Source: DATHTC01 sp963746805 (GTDB lineage: Bacteria; Actinomycetota; Thermoleophilia; Gaiellales; Gaiellaceae). Taken from it: DNA of 64,000 nucleotides. A program made the position numbers and the translations under genes. Under the pieces are notes generated by a model. That model worked only from the letters and a program-made list of their open reading frames with translations, did no database searches and was not told the DNA's origin. Of this stretch, positions 43,508 to 52,142 are shown piece by piece. Each line of letters starts with the position of its first letter. The stretch's first letter is position 1. The stretch covers positions 62,001 to 126,000 of the forward strand of contig CAVVCQ010000008.1 of assembly GCA_963746805.1 (NCBI GenBank), given 5' to 3'.

Positions 43508-43539
43508 ACGGGACCGCCTCGTCGGGAGAGGCTTGCCCG

Positions 43540-44394
43540 GTGCAGCAGACGGGCATCCGCCGACTCCCCGCGATCGTGGCCGAAGGCCTCGACGCCTACA
43601 GCCGCCACGCCACATCGCAGCTCGCCGCGGCGATCGCGTACCGCTTCCTGTTCTCGCTCGTCCCGTTCTTCGCGCTCCTCGTCTCCGTCCTCGACGTCGT
43701 CCTCCCCGACGACCAGCGCACGCAGCTCGTGAGCTGGATCCTCGGCGAGTTGCCCGGCGACGAGGTCGAAGCGAGCGTCGACCGCGCGATCTCCCGCTCG
43801 ACCGACGCGGCCCCGATCGTCTGGGCCGTCTCGCTGCTCGCGCTGCTGTGGGGCGCGACCGGGATGATGACGAGCCTGCGGACGGCCACCCGGATCGTCT
43901 GGGACGTCGACCGGGGCACGCCCTACGTCCGCGGGAAGCTGCGCGACGTGCTCTTCGTCGGCGTGGCCGGCGCCCTCGTGGTCGGCGCGTTCGCCCTGTC
44001 GTTCGTTGCGCAGACCGCGGTGCAGGCCGGGAGCGACCTCGCCGACGCGCTTGGCTGGGACGGCGGCGGGCGGGTCGCGGCCGGCGGCGTCGAGCTCGTC
44101 TCGTCGCTCGCGATCACCTTCGTTGCGCTGCTCCTGCTCTACCTGCTCGCGCCGCCGATCCGGCCCAGGGTGGCAGACGTCTGGCCGGCCGCGCTGCTCG
44201 GGGCCGTCGCGTTCGAACTCGTCGCCGCCGGGTTCGGGCTCTACGTCGCGCGCTTCGCGGACTTCAACGCCGTCTACGGCTCGCTCGGGGCCGCCTTCGC
44301 CTTCCTGGCGATGATCTACGCGCTCGCGATCGTCCTACTCGCCGGGGCTGAGCTGGCCGCGCTCCGGGCGCGGCCCGACCCGGCCTCGGGATAG
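43540..44394 (+). CDS. YihY/BrkB-family inner-membrane protein
   Basis: A 284-residue protein with six membrane helices. Conserved features are AAAIAYRFLFSLVPFFALLV, LLWGATGMMTSLRTATRIVW and ADFNAVYGSLGAAFAFLAMIY, typical of the YihY (formerly RNase BN) family. The family is now viewed as a membrane protein of unknown transport-related role. It starts at GTG 43540 after GGGAGAGG. Its 3' end overlaps the convergent glycosidase gene by 79 bases. Confidence 0.85.
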   Translation: MQQTGIRRLPAIVAEGLDAYSRHATSQLAAAIAYRFLFSLVPFFALLVSVLDVVLPDDQRTQLVSWILGELPGDEVEASVDRAISRSTDAAPIVWAVSLLALLWGATGMMTSLRTATRIVWDVDRGTPYVRGKLRDVLFVGVAGALVVGAFALSFVAQTAVQAGSDLADALGWDGGGRVAAGGVELVSSLAITFVALLLLYLLAPPIRPRVADVWPAALLGAVAFELVAAGFGLYVARFADFNAVYGSLGAAFAFLAMIYALAIVLLAGAELAALRARPDPASG

Positions 44395-45131
44395 AAGGCG
44401 AGCGCGCTCACGATCCGACGGGACGCCGGTGCGGGCTGGTCCTGCGACGAGTACGGCCGGTTGAGGAGATGGCCGCGGTGGACGAGCGTCGTCGAGCCGC
44501 CGCCGTCGAGGTTGATCGCGCTCTCGGCGCCGAGCTCGATCAGCACCTCGGCGAGCTCGATCATCGACAGCCCGCCGTCGACGTTCGAGCGGCGCCCGTC
44601 GCACGCGACCGCGACCAGCCACTCGTCCGAGATCCCGAGGGCGGCGCGCGGGTAGCGGCCGTCCGTGATGTCCGAGTCGAACTGGCCGGCCCCGCCGGAG
44701 AACCCCTCGCGGTCGGTCTCGGCGTCGAAGCACACGCGGCCCTCGTCGACGAGCAGCGGCCCGGCCTGGAGCAGGTCGCCCTCCGGCTCGGCCGGCGCCG
44801 CCGCACGCTCGAGCAGACGCACCCCGCCGTCGGGGACCGTCACGACGCAGCCTCGTCGCGGCCCGTACGGTTCGGCGATCGGCTCGTGGCGCTCGGCGCG
44901 CCCGCCGAGCCACAGCTCGCCGAGCGGCCGGTACGGGTCGCGCAGGAAGAACCCGCCGACGACCGCCTCGTCGACGCCGTGCTCACGGCACCAGACGTCG
45001 AGGTGCTCCGGCTCGGGGAAGTAGACGGCGCGGACGCGCGTCGCGTGGCGCGGGTGCCGGACGGCGTAGACGGTCGTCACCTCGCCGTCGGGCAGCGCGT
45101 GGCGCCAGAGGAGGTACTCGCTCCCGTCCAC
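44316..45131 (-). CDS. Phosphodiester glycosidase (NAGPA) family protein
   Basis: A 271-residue protein of the NAGPA/YdbD type. The hallmark INLDGGGSTTLVHRG near the C-terminus, preceded by MIELAEVLIELGAESA, and VAVACDGRRSNVDGGLSM are the conserved active-site region. The family contains the human uncovering enzyme and bacterial exopolysaccharide or phosphodiester hydrolases. No signal peptide is visible with GTG 45131 as start. Its last 26 codons overlap the opposite-strand YihY gene. Confidence 0.78.
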   Translation of the reverse strand: MDGSEYLLWRHALPDGEVTTVYAVRHPRHATRVRAVYFPEPEHLDVWCREHGVDEAVVGGFFLRDPYRPLGELWLGGRAERHEPIAEPYGPRRGCVVTVPDGGVRLLERAAAPAEPEGDLLQAGPLLVDEGRVCFDAETDREGFSGGAGQFDSDITDGRYPRAALGISDEWLVAVACDGRRSNVDGGLSMIELAEVLIELGAESAINLDGGGSTTLVHRGHLLNRPYSSQDQPAPASRRIVSALAFYPEAGSGRARSAASSAPASRTIASA

Positions 45132-45213
45132 GGCACGGGTTCTAGCTGCCGGGGCCGACGGCGCCGAGGAGACGGCACCACGGCGCCGAAGTGCCGAGCG
45201 GAAAGGAGACCGC

Positions 45214-45738
45214 ATGGAGAGCACCAAGCCCGGCCGCCCGTTCGCGATCGTCGGCCAGGGGACGATCTTCGACGGCATCGCCTACTGGGCCACCCTCGTC
45301 GGCGTCTACCTCATGGTCGGCGGGCTCATGTTCTACTCCGGCAAGGGCAAGCTGTTCGACGACGACGGCGACGCCCCGCAGGGGATCCAGGAGCAGTTCT
45401 CGGGGACCTTCATCGACACGTTCCCGGGGACGGACGCCGCCTGGGTCATCCTCGGGATCCTCGAGTTCGCCGTGTTCGTGCTGCTGCTCGGAAGCCTGGC
45501 CCGGCTGGAGTTCCTCCCGCACCGAGACAAGGGCCTGCTGCAGGTCGGCCTCGCCGTCGCGCTGCTCGTGTTCGGGATCATGGCGTTCGGCCAGACGGCC
45601 ACGGGCCAGCACGAGGGCACCGCGTCGCTCTACACCTACTTCGGCTCGACGGCGATCATCCTGATCCTCGTCAGCCTGATGCCGCCCAACCGGCCCGACC
45701 GCTGGCTCGGAGGCACGCACAGCACCGACTCGACCTGA
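45214..45738 (+). CDS. Four-helix membrane protein, unknown
   Basis: A 174-residue protein with hydrophobic helices at about 22-42, 78-98, 110-128 and 142-160. ATG 45214 follows AAAGGAGA. The first loop has YSGKGKLFDDDGDAPQG, slightly reminiscent of DoxX-like proteins (GxxKLF), but I cannot assign it. It converges with the GNAT gene, seven bases apart. Confidence 0.6.
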   Translation: MESTKPGRPFAIVGQGTIFDGIAYWATLVGVYLMVGGLMFYSGKGKLFDDDGDAPQGIQEQFSGTFIDTFPGTDAAWVILGILEFAVFVLLLGSLARLEFLPHRDKGLLQVGLAVALLVFGIMAFGQTATGQHEGTASLYTYFGSTAIILILVSLMPPNRPDRWLGGTHSTDST

Positions 45739-45744
45739 GCCGCG

Positions 45745-46461
45745 CTACCCGACGGGGTGGCGCATCCAGACGTTCGGCTCGACGTAGACGCCGTGCCCGC
45801 CCGCGAACCGGACGGGCACGAGCCCACCCGGGACGAGGTAGTCGCCGTCGTCGGGGAAGACGAGGCCGGTCCACTCCTGCCACTCCGCCGTCGTCCCCGC
45901 GATCCGCATCGAGGCCGGACAGACCTCGAGCAGCTCCGCGCCGAGGCGCTCGTGGACACGGAGCCAGGGGTCGAACGGGAGGCCGTCGTCGCGCCGCCAG
46001 GTGATGTAGCGCTCCATCGGGATGAGCGGGTACCGGTCCTTCCACGTCGGGCGGACGGGCGCCACGAGCGCCGGGAACCCGTGCTGCCGCGCGAGGTCGG
46101 CCATCGCGCGGACGAGCAGCGTGGAGAGCCCCTGCCCCTGCCTGCCGCGGTCGACGACCGCCACGAGCGCCGAGAGGACGTCCGGCTCGGGCCGCTCGCC
46201 CTCGAACCACGCCTCGAGCACGCCGTCCACGCCGTCCGGCAGCCCCTCTGCGGCGCGCGTCGGCAGCGTCCGGGCATGGCCCACCACCACGTCGTGCTCG
46301 TCGTCCCAGAGGACGAGCTGCAGCTCCGGGAACTCGGGCCGGAGCTTGTGCCAGTGCCGCAGGGCGACCTCGCCGTGCCCGAGGAACGTCGCGAACGTGT
46401 CCTCGACCTCGCCGGTCCGTGCCGCGAGGTCCGGCCGCTCGGCGTAGGTGACCGCGCGCAC
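45745..46461 (-). CDS. GNAT-fold N-acetyltransferase-like protein
   Basis: A 238-residue protein. The central GNAT acetyl-CoA motif reads VAVVDRGRQGQGLSTLLVRA (Q/RxxGxG/A type with GRQGQGLS), and the surrounding strands and LARQHGFPALVAPVRPTWKD helix fit the fold. The C-terminal 80 residues are a larger-than-usual extension. The GTG start at 46461 has a TAGAGT -10 box six bases upstream (46468-46473). The acceptor substrate is unknown. Confidence 0.72.
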   Translation of the reverse strand: MRAVTYAERPDLAARTGEVEDTFATFLGHGEVALRHWHKLRPEFPELQLVLWDDEHDVVVGHARTLPTRAAEGLPDGVDGVLEAWFEGERPEPDVLSALVAVVDRGRQGQGLSTLLVRAMADLARQHGFPALVAPVRPTWKDRYPLIPMERYITWRRDDGLPFDPWLRVHERLGAELLEVCPASMRIAGTTAEWQEWTGLVFPDDGDYLVPGGLVPVRFAGGHGVYVEPNVWMRHPVG

Positions 46462-46467
46462 GCGGCC

Positions 46468-46473
46468 ACTCTA
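46468..46473 (-). promoter_or_regulatory. -10 box of the GNAT gene
   Basis: Minus-strand TAGAGT, then GGCCGC and GTG; no ribosome-binding site. Probably leaderless. Confidence 0.45.
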
Positions 46474-46490
46474 CGCAGAGCGACCGGTGG

Positions 46491-47474
46491 CTAGCGAAGC
46501 TGCAGGACGGCGATCTTGTTCGCGCTCAACTCCGCGTACCACGGGTCCCCGTTGGGCGCGACCGTGATCCCGAACGGCTCGCTCCCCTTGATTCGCTTGG
46601 CCTCCGTGATCACGCCGTCCGCCGTGATCCGGGCGACGTTGCCGGCGACCGACTGCGTGAACCAGACCGAGCCGTCGGGCGCAACGGCGATGCCCTCCGG
46701 GCCGGGGCTTCCTGCGAGCGGAAACGTGGTGACCACGCCCGTCGCGGGCTCGAGGAACCCGACCGTGTGCTCGAAGCGCTTGGTGAACCAGATCTTCCCG
46801 TCGGTGGCGATCGCGATGCCACGCGGCCCGTTCGGCCCGCTCCCGACGGGGAACTCGGTGATCACGCCCGTGGTCGGATTCAGCCGACCGATCCGGTCCG
46901 CGCCGAACTCGCTGAACCACACCGTCCCGTCCTCCGCGATCGCGACGTCGAACGGGACCGCCGCAGGCGTCGGGATCGGGAACTCGGTGAACGCGTTGGT
47001 CGCGGCGTGGTAGTGCCAGATGCTGTTCGTGTTGAACGCGGCGTAGTAGACGTCGTCTCCGCGCGCCGCGACGCCGTTGCCGTTCGCGTTGGTGTTCGGC
47101 GGCACCACGTCCGGGAGCACCGTGCCCGAGGTCGTGATGCGCCCCAGCCCGGGATCGGACCGCGTGAAGTAGAGGACGCCGCCCGAGCCCTGGGCGATGT
47201 CGCTCGGGAAGCAGAAGTCGCAGACGAGGAACTCCGTGATCTGGCCGGACGGCGTGATCCGCCCGACGTGGTGGTTCTGCCCCTGCGGCGGATTGACGTG
47301 GCTCTCCGTGAACCAGAAGTTCCCGTCCGAGCCCTGCGTGATGTCCAGCGGGTTGCCGTTGTCCGTCGGGATGCGGAACTGCTTCAGCGTGCCGATCGGC
47401 GCCGCCTGCGCCACCGACACGACGAGCAGCGCGACCGCGCCGACGGCGACCGTGTCCCTGAGCCTCCTCAGCAT
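46491..47474 (-). CDS. Secreted virginiamycin-B-lyase-like beta-propeller
   Basis: A 327-residue preprotein. The signal peptide (LRRLRDTVAVGAVALLVVSV, cleavage after AQA) is followed by six or seven blades of the Vgb-type propeller, each with a GSDGNFWFTE or EDGTVWFSE strand motif and an IGRLNPTTG or VGRITPSG linker. The repeat resembles virginiamycin B lyase, but secreted paralogues are usually of unknown function. Start ATG 47474 follows GGGAGGGGG. Confidence 0.78.
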   Translation of the reverse strand: MLRRLRDTVAVGAVALLVVSVAQAAPIGTLKQFRIPTDNGNPLDITQGSDGNFWFTESHVNPPQGQNHHVGRITPSGQITEFLVCDFCFPSDIAQGSGGVLYFTRSDPGLGRITTSGTVLPDVVPPNTNANGNGVAARGDDVYYAAFNTNSIWHYHAATNAFTEFPIPTPAAVPFDVAIAEDGTVWFSEFGADRIGRLNPTTGVITEFPVGSGPNGPRGIAIATDGKIWFTKRFEHTVGFLEPATGVVTTFPLAGSPGPEGIAVAPDGSVWFTQSVAGNVARITADGVITEAKRIKGSEPFGITVAPNGDPWYAELSANKIAVLQLR

Positions 47475-47551
47475 GGGGAACCCCCTCCCTCGTCGACCTG
47501 ACCGTGGCTCGCGGGTCCGTACGCCCGCCGCGGAGGTTCGGTTTCGGGCGA

Positions 47552-48058
47552 TCAGTCCGTCAGGGTCTCGATCGCGACGACGCCGGCGAGCAGCAGGGCC
47601 TCGTCCTCCCCCACGTTGATCTCGACGCCGTACGTCTCGCGCATGCGGAACCACCGCTTCGAGATCTGCGCGATCGTGTCGCCGTCCCGCTCGATCTCGT
47701 ACTCGTGGTCGACGATGTTCCCCTTCGCCTTCAGGTCGTCGCCGCCCTCGACGTCGATCGCGAAGCGGTCGCGGATACCGACCAGCGCCTTGTGCACCGT
47801 CGCGATGGTCTCGCCGTCGCGCTCGATCGCGACCTTGTCGCGGATGCTGAGCTTGCGCTCCTGGATCTTCGCCACCTCGCGACCCGACGTGTCCTCGAGC
47901 ACGATCGTCTCGCGGAACCGCAGCGCCTTGCCGTCGACCTTGTAGGCGCGGTTCCCGTCGTCGTCCTCGATCCAGTAGTCGTCGCCGATCGAGAACAGCT
48001 TCTCGCGCATGCGGAAGCGCTTCGTCTCCTGCTTGTCCCGTCGTCCGAACAGCCCCAT
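47552..48058 (-). CDS. LURP-one-related family protein
   Basis: A 168-residue beta-barrel protein. The start FRMREKLFSIGDDYWIEDDD, then RNRAYKVDGKALRFRET-like strands and RDKVAIERDGETIATVHK, match the LURP-one-related (Tubby-like) fold. It starts at ATG 48058 after AAAGGAG. Its role in bacteria is not known. Confidence 0.82.
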   Translation of the reverse strand: MGLFGRRDKQETKRFRMREKLFSIGDDYWIEDDDGNRAYKVDGKALRFRETIVLEDTSGREVAKIQERKLSIRDKVAIERDGETIATVHKALVGIRDRFAIDVEGGDDLKAKGNIVDHEYEIERDGDTIAQISKRWFRMRETYGVEINVGEDEALLLAGVVAIETLTD

Positions 48059-48126
48059 ATCCGCTCCTTTCGACCGACGCAGTATCGGGCCGGCGGGGCG
48101 CGGACGCATCGTCCGATCGGCGTGAT

Positions 48127-48561
48127 CTAGCTCGCGCGCTGTGCCAGGAGGCGCTGCTCGAGCTCGTCGAGGCGCTCCAGGATCTTGTCCAGGTTCTCTT
48201 GCTCTGCCTCGCGGGACTCGCGTGTCCGCTGCGAGACGAGGATCGAGACGACCACGCTCGTGATCATGGGAATGAGCGCCAGGCCGGTCAGCATGAGCGC
48301 GGTGCCGACGATTCGGCCCGTCGTCGACTCGGGCACGACGTCGCCGTACCCGACCGTGGTCACGGTGGTGACGGCCCACCAGAGCGCGTCGCCGAAGGTG
48401 CCGATCGCGGGATCGACGATGCGCACGAGCACCGCGGCCGTGATGGCGAGGGCCGTCGCCGTGGCCACGATCAGGCCGACGGCCCGCCGCAGGTTGAGCC
48501 CGGTCAGGATCGCGACGATCCGTCGCTCGAGGCGGTCGTACACGCCATGCCAGTTCGGCAC
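48127..48561 (-). CDS. Two-helix potassium channel with C-terminal coiled coil
   Basis: A 144-residue protein. Helix 1 (residues 25-47), a pore loop with the selectivity filter TVTTVGYGDVVP, and helix 2 (82-107) form a KcsA-like channel subunit; the tail (REAEQENLDKILERLDELEQ) is a coiled coil for tetramer assembly. The GTG start at 48561 is used. No regulatory RCK domain is attached. Confidence 0.88.
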   Translation of the reverse strand: MPNWHGVYDRLERRIVAILTGLNLRRAVGLIVATATALAITAAVLVRIVDPAIGTFGDALWWAVTTVTTVGYGDVVPESTTGRIVGTALMLTGLALIPMITSVVVSILVSQRTRESREAEQENLDKILERLDELEQRLLAQRAS

Positions 48562-48587
48562 GGCGCCGACGGGTCCTGTGTCCGGGG

Positions 48588-49355
48588 CTAACCGAGCCCG
48601 CGGAGCCAGTCGTGGAAGCCCACGCTCGGCGCATGGACGTTCAGCAGCCGGCTGCGGCCCGGGCCGGACGTGAAGGTGTGCTCGACGCCGGGCGGCGCCG
48701 CGACGAACGACCCCGGCCCGAGCCGCAGCGTCTCGCTGTCCATCCGGAACTCGACCTCGCCCTCGAGGACGTAGAACGAGTCGACGTGGTCGTCGTGCGT
48801 GTGCGGGGGCGGGCCCTCGAAGCTGGGCTCGAGCTCGAACTCGATCAGCGCCAACTCTTCGCGTCCGGCCTTGATCGTCGCCACGCGCGTCTCACCCTCG
48901 AGCCGCTCGCCCTCGCCGGCCTGGAGCAGGATCGCCTCCGTGGGGAGGCGCCCGGCGCCGGGCTCGACGTCGATGCTGTCGAAGCCGCCCGGCTCGCCTC
49001 GGTCGCGCGCGCGGAGGTGCTCGGCGAAGTCGCCGTCGGGCGTGTGGAAGTTGAGGAAGCGGGTCGCAGTCGTGCTGCGGAAGCCGTGGACGACCTCGGG
49101 CGGCGCCAGCGCGAACGCGCCGGGGCCGAGCAGGTGCTCCTGGTCGTGGACGAGCACCCCGAGCTCGCCCTCGAGCACGTAGAACGCGTCCGCATGCAGG
49201 CGGTGGTAGTGCGGGGACGCGCCCGGCCGGGCGTCCGGGAACCGCGACTCCGTGATCGTCAGCGGCTCGAGGTCCGACTTGAGCGTGATCCGGCCGCCGA
49301 AGAGCGCGTCGCCCTCGCCCGCGCGGAGGACGATGCCCGGCGCGACGCGGCTCAG
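48588..49355 (-). CDS. Bicupin protein (two cupin domains)
   Basis: About 255 residues with two cupin domains. The metal-site motifs are PHYHRLHADAFYVLEGELGV in the first and PPPHTHDDHVDSFYVLEGEV in the second, the His/Glu pattern of metal-binding cupins; the second motif II is GVEHTF. No ATG or GTG starts the first domain: the first possible start is CTG at 49355, which overlaps the stop of the upstream small gene (CTGA). Bicupins include gentisate- and quercetin-type dioxygenases and oxalate decarboxylases; the exact activity is not clear. The neighbour at 49624 is also an oxygenase-fold protein. Confidence 0.75.
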   Translation of the reverse strand: MSRVAPGIVLRAGEGDALFGGRITLKSDLEPLTITESRFPDARPGASPHYHRLHADAFYVLEGELGVLVHDQEHLLGPGAFALAPPEVVHGFRSTTATRFLNFHTPDGDFAEHLRARDRGEPGGFDSIDVEPGAGRLPTEAILLQAGEGERLEGETRVATIKAGREELALIEFELEPSFEGPPPHTHDDHVDSFYVLEGEVEFRMDSETLRLGPGSFVAAPPGVEHTFTSGPGRSRLLNVHAPSVGFHDWLRGLG

Positions 49356-49486
49356 ACGATCACCGCCATGAGGCCCGCGAGCGCGGTCGCGAACGTCGCC
49401 ACTGCCGTCCAGAGGACGAGGCGGACGAGGCGCTTGCGCTCGAGGAGGATCGAGGCCAGCTCGGCGGTCGGGTCGGTGGCGTGCAC
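49352..49486 (-). CDS. Small one-helix membrane protein
   Basis: A 44-residue peptide: VHATDPTAELASILLERKRL followed by one membrane helix (LVLWTAVATFATALAGLMAV). The GTG follows GAGAGGAG. Its stop overlaps the presumed CTG start of the bicupin gene. Short, but its ribosome-binding site and coupling make it plausible. Confidence 0.5.
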   Translation of the reverse strand: MHATDPTAELASILLERKRLVRLVLWTAVATFATALAGLMAVIV

Positions 49487-49623
49487 GGCGGCGGCTCCTC
49501 TCGGTCGATCCGGGCGTTGCGCCCGTGCCGCAGAGTCAATCGTGTGCGGGTGGCCCCGTCCGTGCGGCCGCCCGGCTGAGGAGGGTGCGGACAGCCGCAC
49601 CTCCACCTCGTCCCGTGCCTTCC

Positions 49624-50316
49624 CTAGCGGCGCACGCCCATCGCCAGCGACCCGACGTAGCCCGTGCCGCGCCGCGTCAGGGCGAGCATCGAGCGGCTGC
49701 CGCCGTTGCGGAAGATCGCGTCCGTCGCGTTCGGCGTGTCGGGGCGGCCGTGGCGGTTGTACGGCGAGCGCCGCCCGACCGCGTTGGAGACGGCGGCCGG
49801 GAAGAAGAACTGGCCAGTGTGGACGACGTCGCCGCCGACGTGCACCTTCACGTGGACGTGGACGGCGCGCCCCGGGTACCAGCCGGGGTAGACCGTGTCG
49901 AACGTGGCCCAGCCGTTCGCGTCGGTGCGCTGCACGCCGCGGAGGAAGCTGCCGCTGTTCCCGGCCACGCCCGAGTAGACGCCCAGGGCGTCGCAGTGCC
50001 AGATGTCGACGGCTGCGCCCCTGATGGGCCGGCACGAGGCGACGTCGAGCACGCGCAGGCGCAGGCGCAGCGGGACGCCCGTCTTGCCGCCCTTGATGTT
50101 GCGGCGCAGGGCCGCGTCGTCGACGTAGTACGGGCCCTCCGTCAGCTCGGGCGCGAGCACGCACGAGACGGCGCCGCGCTCGACGGCGGCCAGGCCGCCT
50201 GCGCTCGCGTCGTCGTCCGCGTGGCGCCAGGCACCGGCCCCCAGCGCGGCGCCGAGGACGCCGCCGGCCTTGAGGAGCGTGCTGCGGCGGGTGAGGCGGG
50301 GTTCGTGATCGCTCAT
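49624..50316 (-). CDS. Intradiol ring-cleavage dioxygenase-like protein, Tat-exported
   Basis: A 230-residue protein. The N-terminus LTRRSTLLKAGGVLGAALGA is a twin-arginine-type signal. The mature part has the intradiol dioxygenase iron ligands: Tyr in LTEGPYYVDD, Tyr in TVYPGWYPGR and the His pair in AVHVHVKVHV. AAVDIWHCDALGVYSGV matches the family core. Such secreted members are distinct from catechol 1,2-dioxygenases but share the non-haem Fe(III) site and are thought to act on aromatic compounds. Confidence 0.85.
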   Translation of the reverse strand: MSDHEPRLTRRSTLLKAGGVLGAALGAGAWRHADDDASAGGLAAVERGAVSCVLAPELTEGPYYVDDAALRRNIKGGKTGVPLRLRLRVLDVASCRPIRGAAVDIWHCDALGVYSGVAGNSGSFLRGVQRTDANGWATFDTVYPGWYPGRAVHVHVKVHVGGDVVHTGQFFFPAAVSNAVGRRSPYNRHGRPDTPNATDAIFRNGGSRSMLALTRRGTGYVGSLAMGVRR

Positions 50317-50431
50317 GACGGCCACGGTAGTCGTCCTTGCTGAGAAACACCTCTGAACTCCCGTGCCAGCTCTGGATCCCGTGCCAGACTTCAGTCTGGC
50401 TCGGGCGTGCATTCCGCTCGGGCGTGCTCGA

Positions 50432-50854
50432 CTACGCAGCCGCCTCGGCCAGAGCCTCGCCGAGGATCCGCTCGCCGGCCAGGGCCTCCTCGTCCGAGAA
50501 CCCGGAGCTGCGGCGGTACACCTCGACGAGCGCCCACACGCCCCCCTGCATGACGAGCGGGAGCATGAGCAGGCCCTCGTACCCGAGGTCGCGCAGCAGG
50601 CGCACCTCGTCGGGGTCGGCCTGCCGGTCCTGCGTCCACACCCGCCGCGCCACCGCGTCGCGCAGCACTTCGACGGTGAGGGGGAAGTCCGACGCGAGGT
50701 AGCCCTGTCCCGTGTTCAGCGTCCCGCCGTCGGGCACGTGCTCCCCGACCTGGATCAGGACGTCGCCGAGGGCGCGAGAGATCGCACAGGCGTCCGCGCG
50801 GAGCTCGTCCACGAGCAGCGCGCACAGCGAAGCGAGGCCCAGCCGCACCGTCAC
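50432..50854 (-). CDS. GAF-domain protein
   Basis: About 140 residues with a single GAF domain (start helix ASLCALLVDELRADACAISR, core strands LGYEGLLMLPLVMQGGVWAL and VEVYRRSSGFSDEEALAGER). The ligand is unknown. GTG 50854 is chosen because the frame further upstream overlaps the divergent kynureninase gene. Confidence 0.65.
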   Translation of the reverse strand: MTVRLGLASLCALLVDELRADACAISRALGDVLIQVGEHVPDGGTLNTGQGYLASDFPLTVEVLRDAVARRVWTQDRQADPDEVRLLRDLGYEGLLMLPLVMQGGVWALVEVYRRSSGFSDEEALAGERILGEALAEAAA

Positions 50855-50893
50855 AAGGGCGGTATCGACCGCGGGAGCCGCGGCCTTGAGGGG

Positions 50894-50899
50894 TACGGT
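50894..50899 (+). promoter_or_regulatory. -10 box of the kynureninase gene
   Basis: TACGGT seven bases before the GTG at 50907; no ribosome-binding site, likely leaderless. Confidence 0.4.
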
Positions 50900-50906
50900 C
50901 CGGCGG

Positions 50907-52142
50907 GTGACGAGCCGCTCCCAGGCCGAGGCGCTCGACGCCGCCGATCCGCTCGCCGGCTTCCGCGACCGCTTCATCGTCGACGACGGCGACCGCCTCT
51001 ACGTCGACGGCAACTCGCTCGGGCGGCCGCCGCTCACGGCGCGGGAGCGCGTCGCGGCGGTCGTGGACGAGTGGGGCGCGCGGCTCGTGACGGCCTGGCC
51101 GCAGTGGATCGAGCTACCGGAGCGCGTCGGGGACCTGCTCGGGCGTGCATGCCTCGGCGCAGCGCCCGGGACCGTGCTCGTCACCGACTCGACCACCGTC
51201 AACCTCTACAAGCTCGCCGCGGCGGCGCGCACGGCGCGCGGCGGCGGCGTCCTCGTCACCGACGAGGCCGAGTTCCCCACCGACCGCTACGTACTCCAGG
51301 GGCTCGGCGAGGTGCGCCTGCTGCGGAGCGACCCGGTCGCGGGGCCGACGGCGGACGACGTGGGAGCCGCGTGCGCGCCGGGCGACGTCGCGCTCGTCTG
51401 CCTCTCGCTCGTCTCGTACCGCTCCGGCGCGCGGGCCGACCTCGACGCGGTCACGGCCGCGGCCCACGAGGCCGGCGCCCTCGTCCTCTGGGACCTCTCC
51501 CACGCCGCGGGCGCCGTCGCGGTCGGCCTCGACGCGGCCGGCGTCGACCTCGCGGTCGGCTGTACCTACAAGTACCTCAACGGCGGCCCGGGCTCGCCGG
51601 CGTACCTCTACGTCCGCCGCGAGCTCCAGCAGGAGCTGCGCTCCCCGATCCAGGGCTGGTTCGGCCAGCGGGAGCAGTTCGCGATGGGCCCCGACTACGA
51701 CCCGGAGCCCGGGATCGGACGCTTCGCCTCAGGCACACCGTCGATCCTGGGAATCGCCGCCGTGGAGGCCGGCGTGGAGCTCGTCGCCGAGGCGGGCGCC
51801 GAGGCGATCGAGGCGAAGTCGGCCGCCCTCACGGAGCTCGCGATCGCGCTCGCGGACGAGCGCCTGGCCGCGCTCGGGTTCACCGTCGGGACGCCCCGGG
51901 CGGCGGCTGAACGAGGCGCGCACGTGTCGCTGCGGCACGAGGAGGCATGGCAGGTGTGCCAGGCCCTCATCGCCCGCGCGAACGTCGTCCCGGACTTCCG
52001 CGGCCCCGACTCGGTCCGGCTCGGCCTGCCGCCTCTCTACACGCGCTTCGTCGACGTCTGGGACGCGGTCGATCGGATCGAGCGCCTCGTCGCGGCGGGC
52101 GAGCACCGGGACTTCCCGGTCGCGCGATCGCGCGTCACCTGA
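50907..52142 (+). CDS. kynU: Kynureninase
   Basis: A 411-residue PLP enzyme of fold type I. The substrate-side start RLYVDGNSLGRPPLTARERV, VLVTDSTTVNLYK, LVLWDLSHAAGAV and the PLP lysine segment GCTYKYLNGGPGSPAYLYVR, followed by GWFGQREQFAMGPDYDPEPG and RFASGTPSILGIAA, match kynureninase throughout. It hydrolyses kynurenine or 3-hydroxykynurenine to anthranilate (or the 3-hydroxy form) and alanine. No other kynurenine-pathway gene is in the window. The GTG start follows a -10 box at 50894. Its stop overlaps the convergent histidine kinase stop by eight bases. Confidence 0.92.
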   Translation: MTSRSQAEALDAADPLAGFRDRFIVDDGDRLYVDGNSLGRPPLTARERVAAVVDEWGARLVTAWPQWIELPERVGDLLGRACLGAAPGTVLVTDSTTVNLYKLAAAARTARGGGVLVTDEAEFPTDRYVLQGLGEVRLLRSDPVAGPTADDVGAACAPGDVALVCLSLVSYRSGARADLDAVTAAAHEAGALVLWDLSHAAGAVAVGLDAAGVDLAVGCTYKYLNGGPGSPAYLYVRRELQQELRSPIQGWFGQREQFAMGPDYDPEPGIGRFASGTPSILGIAAVEAGVELVAEAGAEAIEAKSAALTELAIALADERLAALGFTVGTPRAAAERGAHVSLRHEEAWQVCQALIARANVVPDFRGPDSVRLGLPPLYTRFVDVWDAVDRIERLVAAGEHRDFPVARSRVT

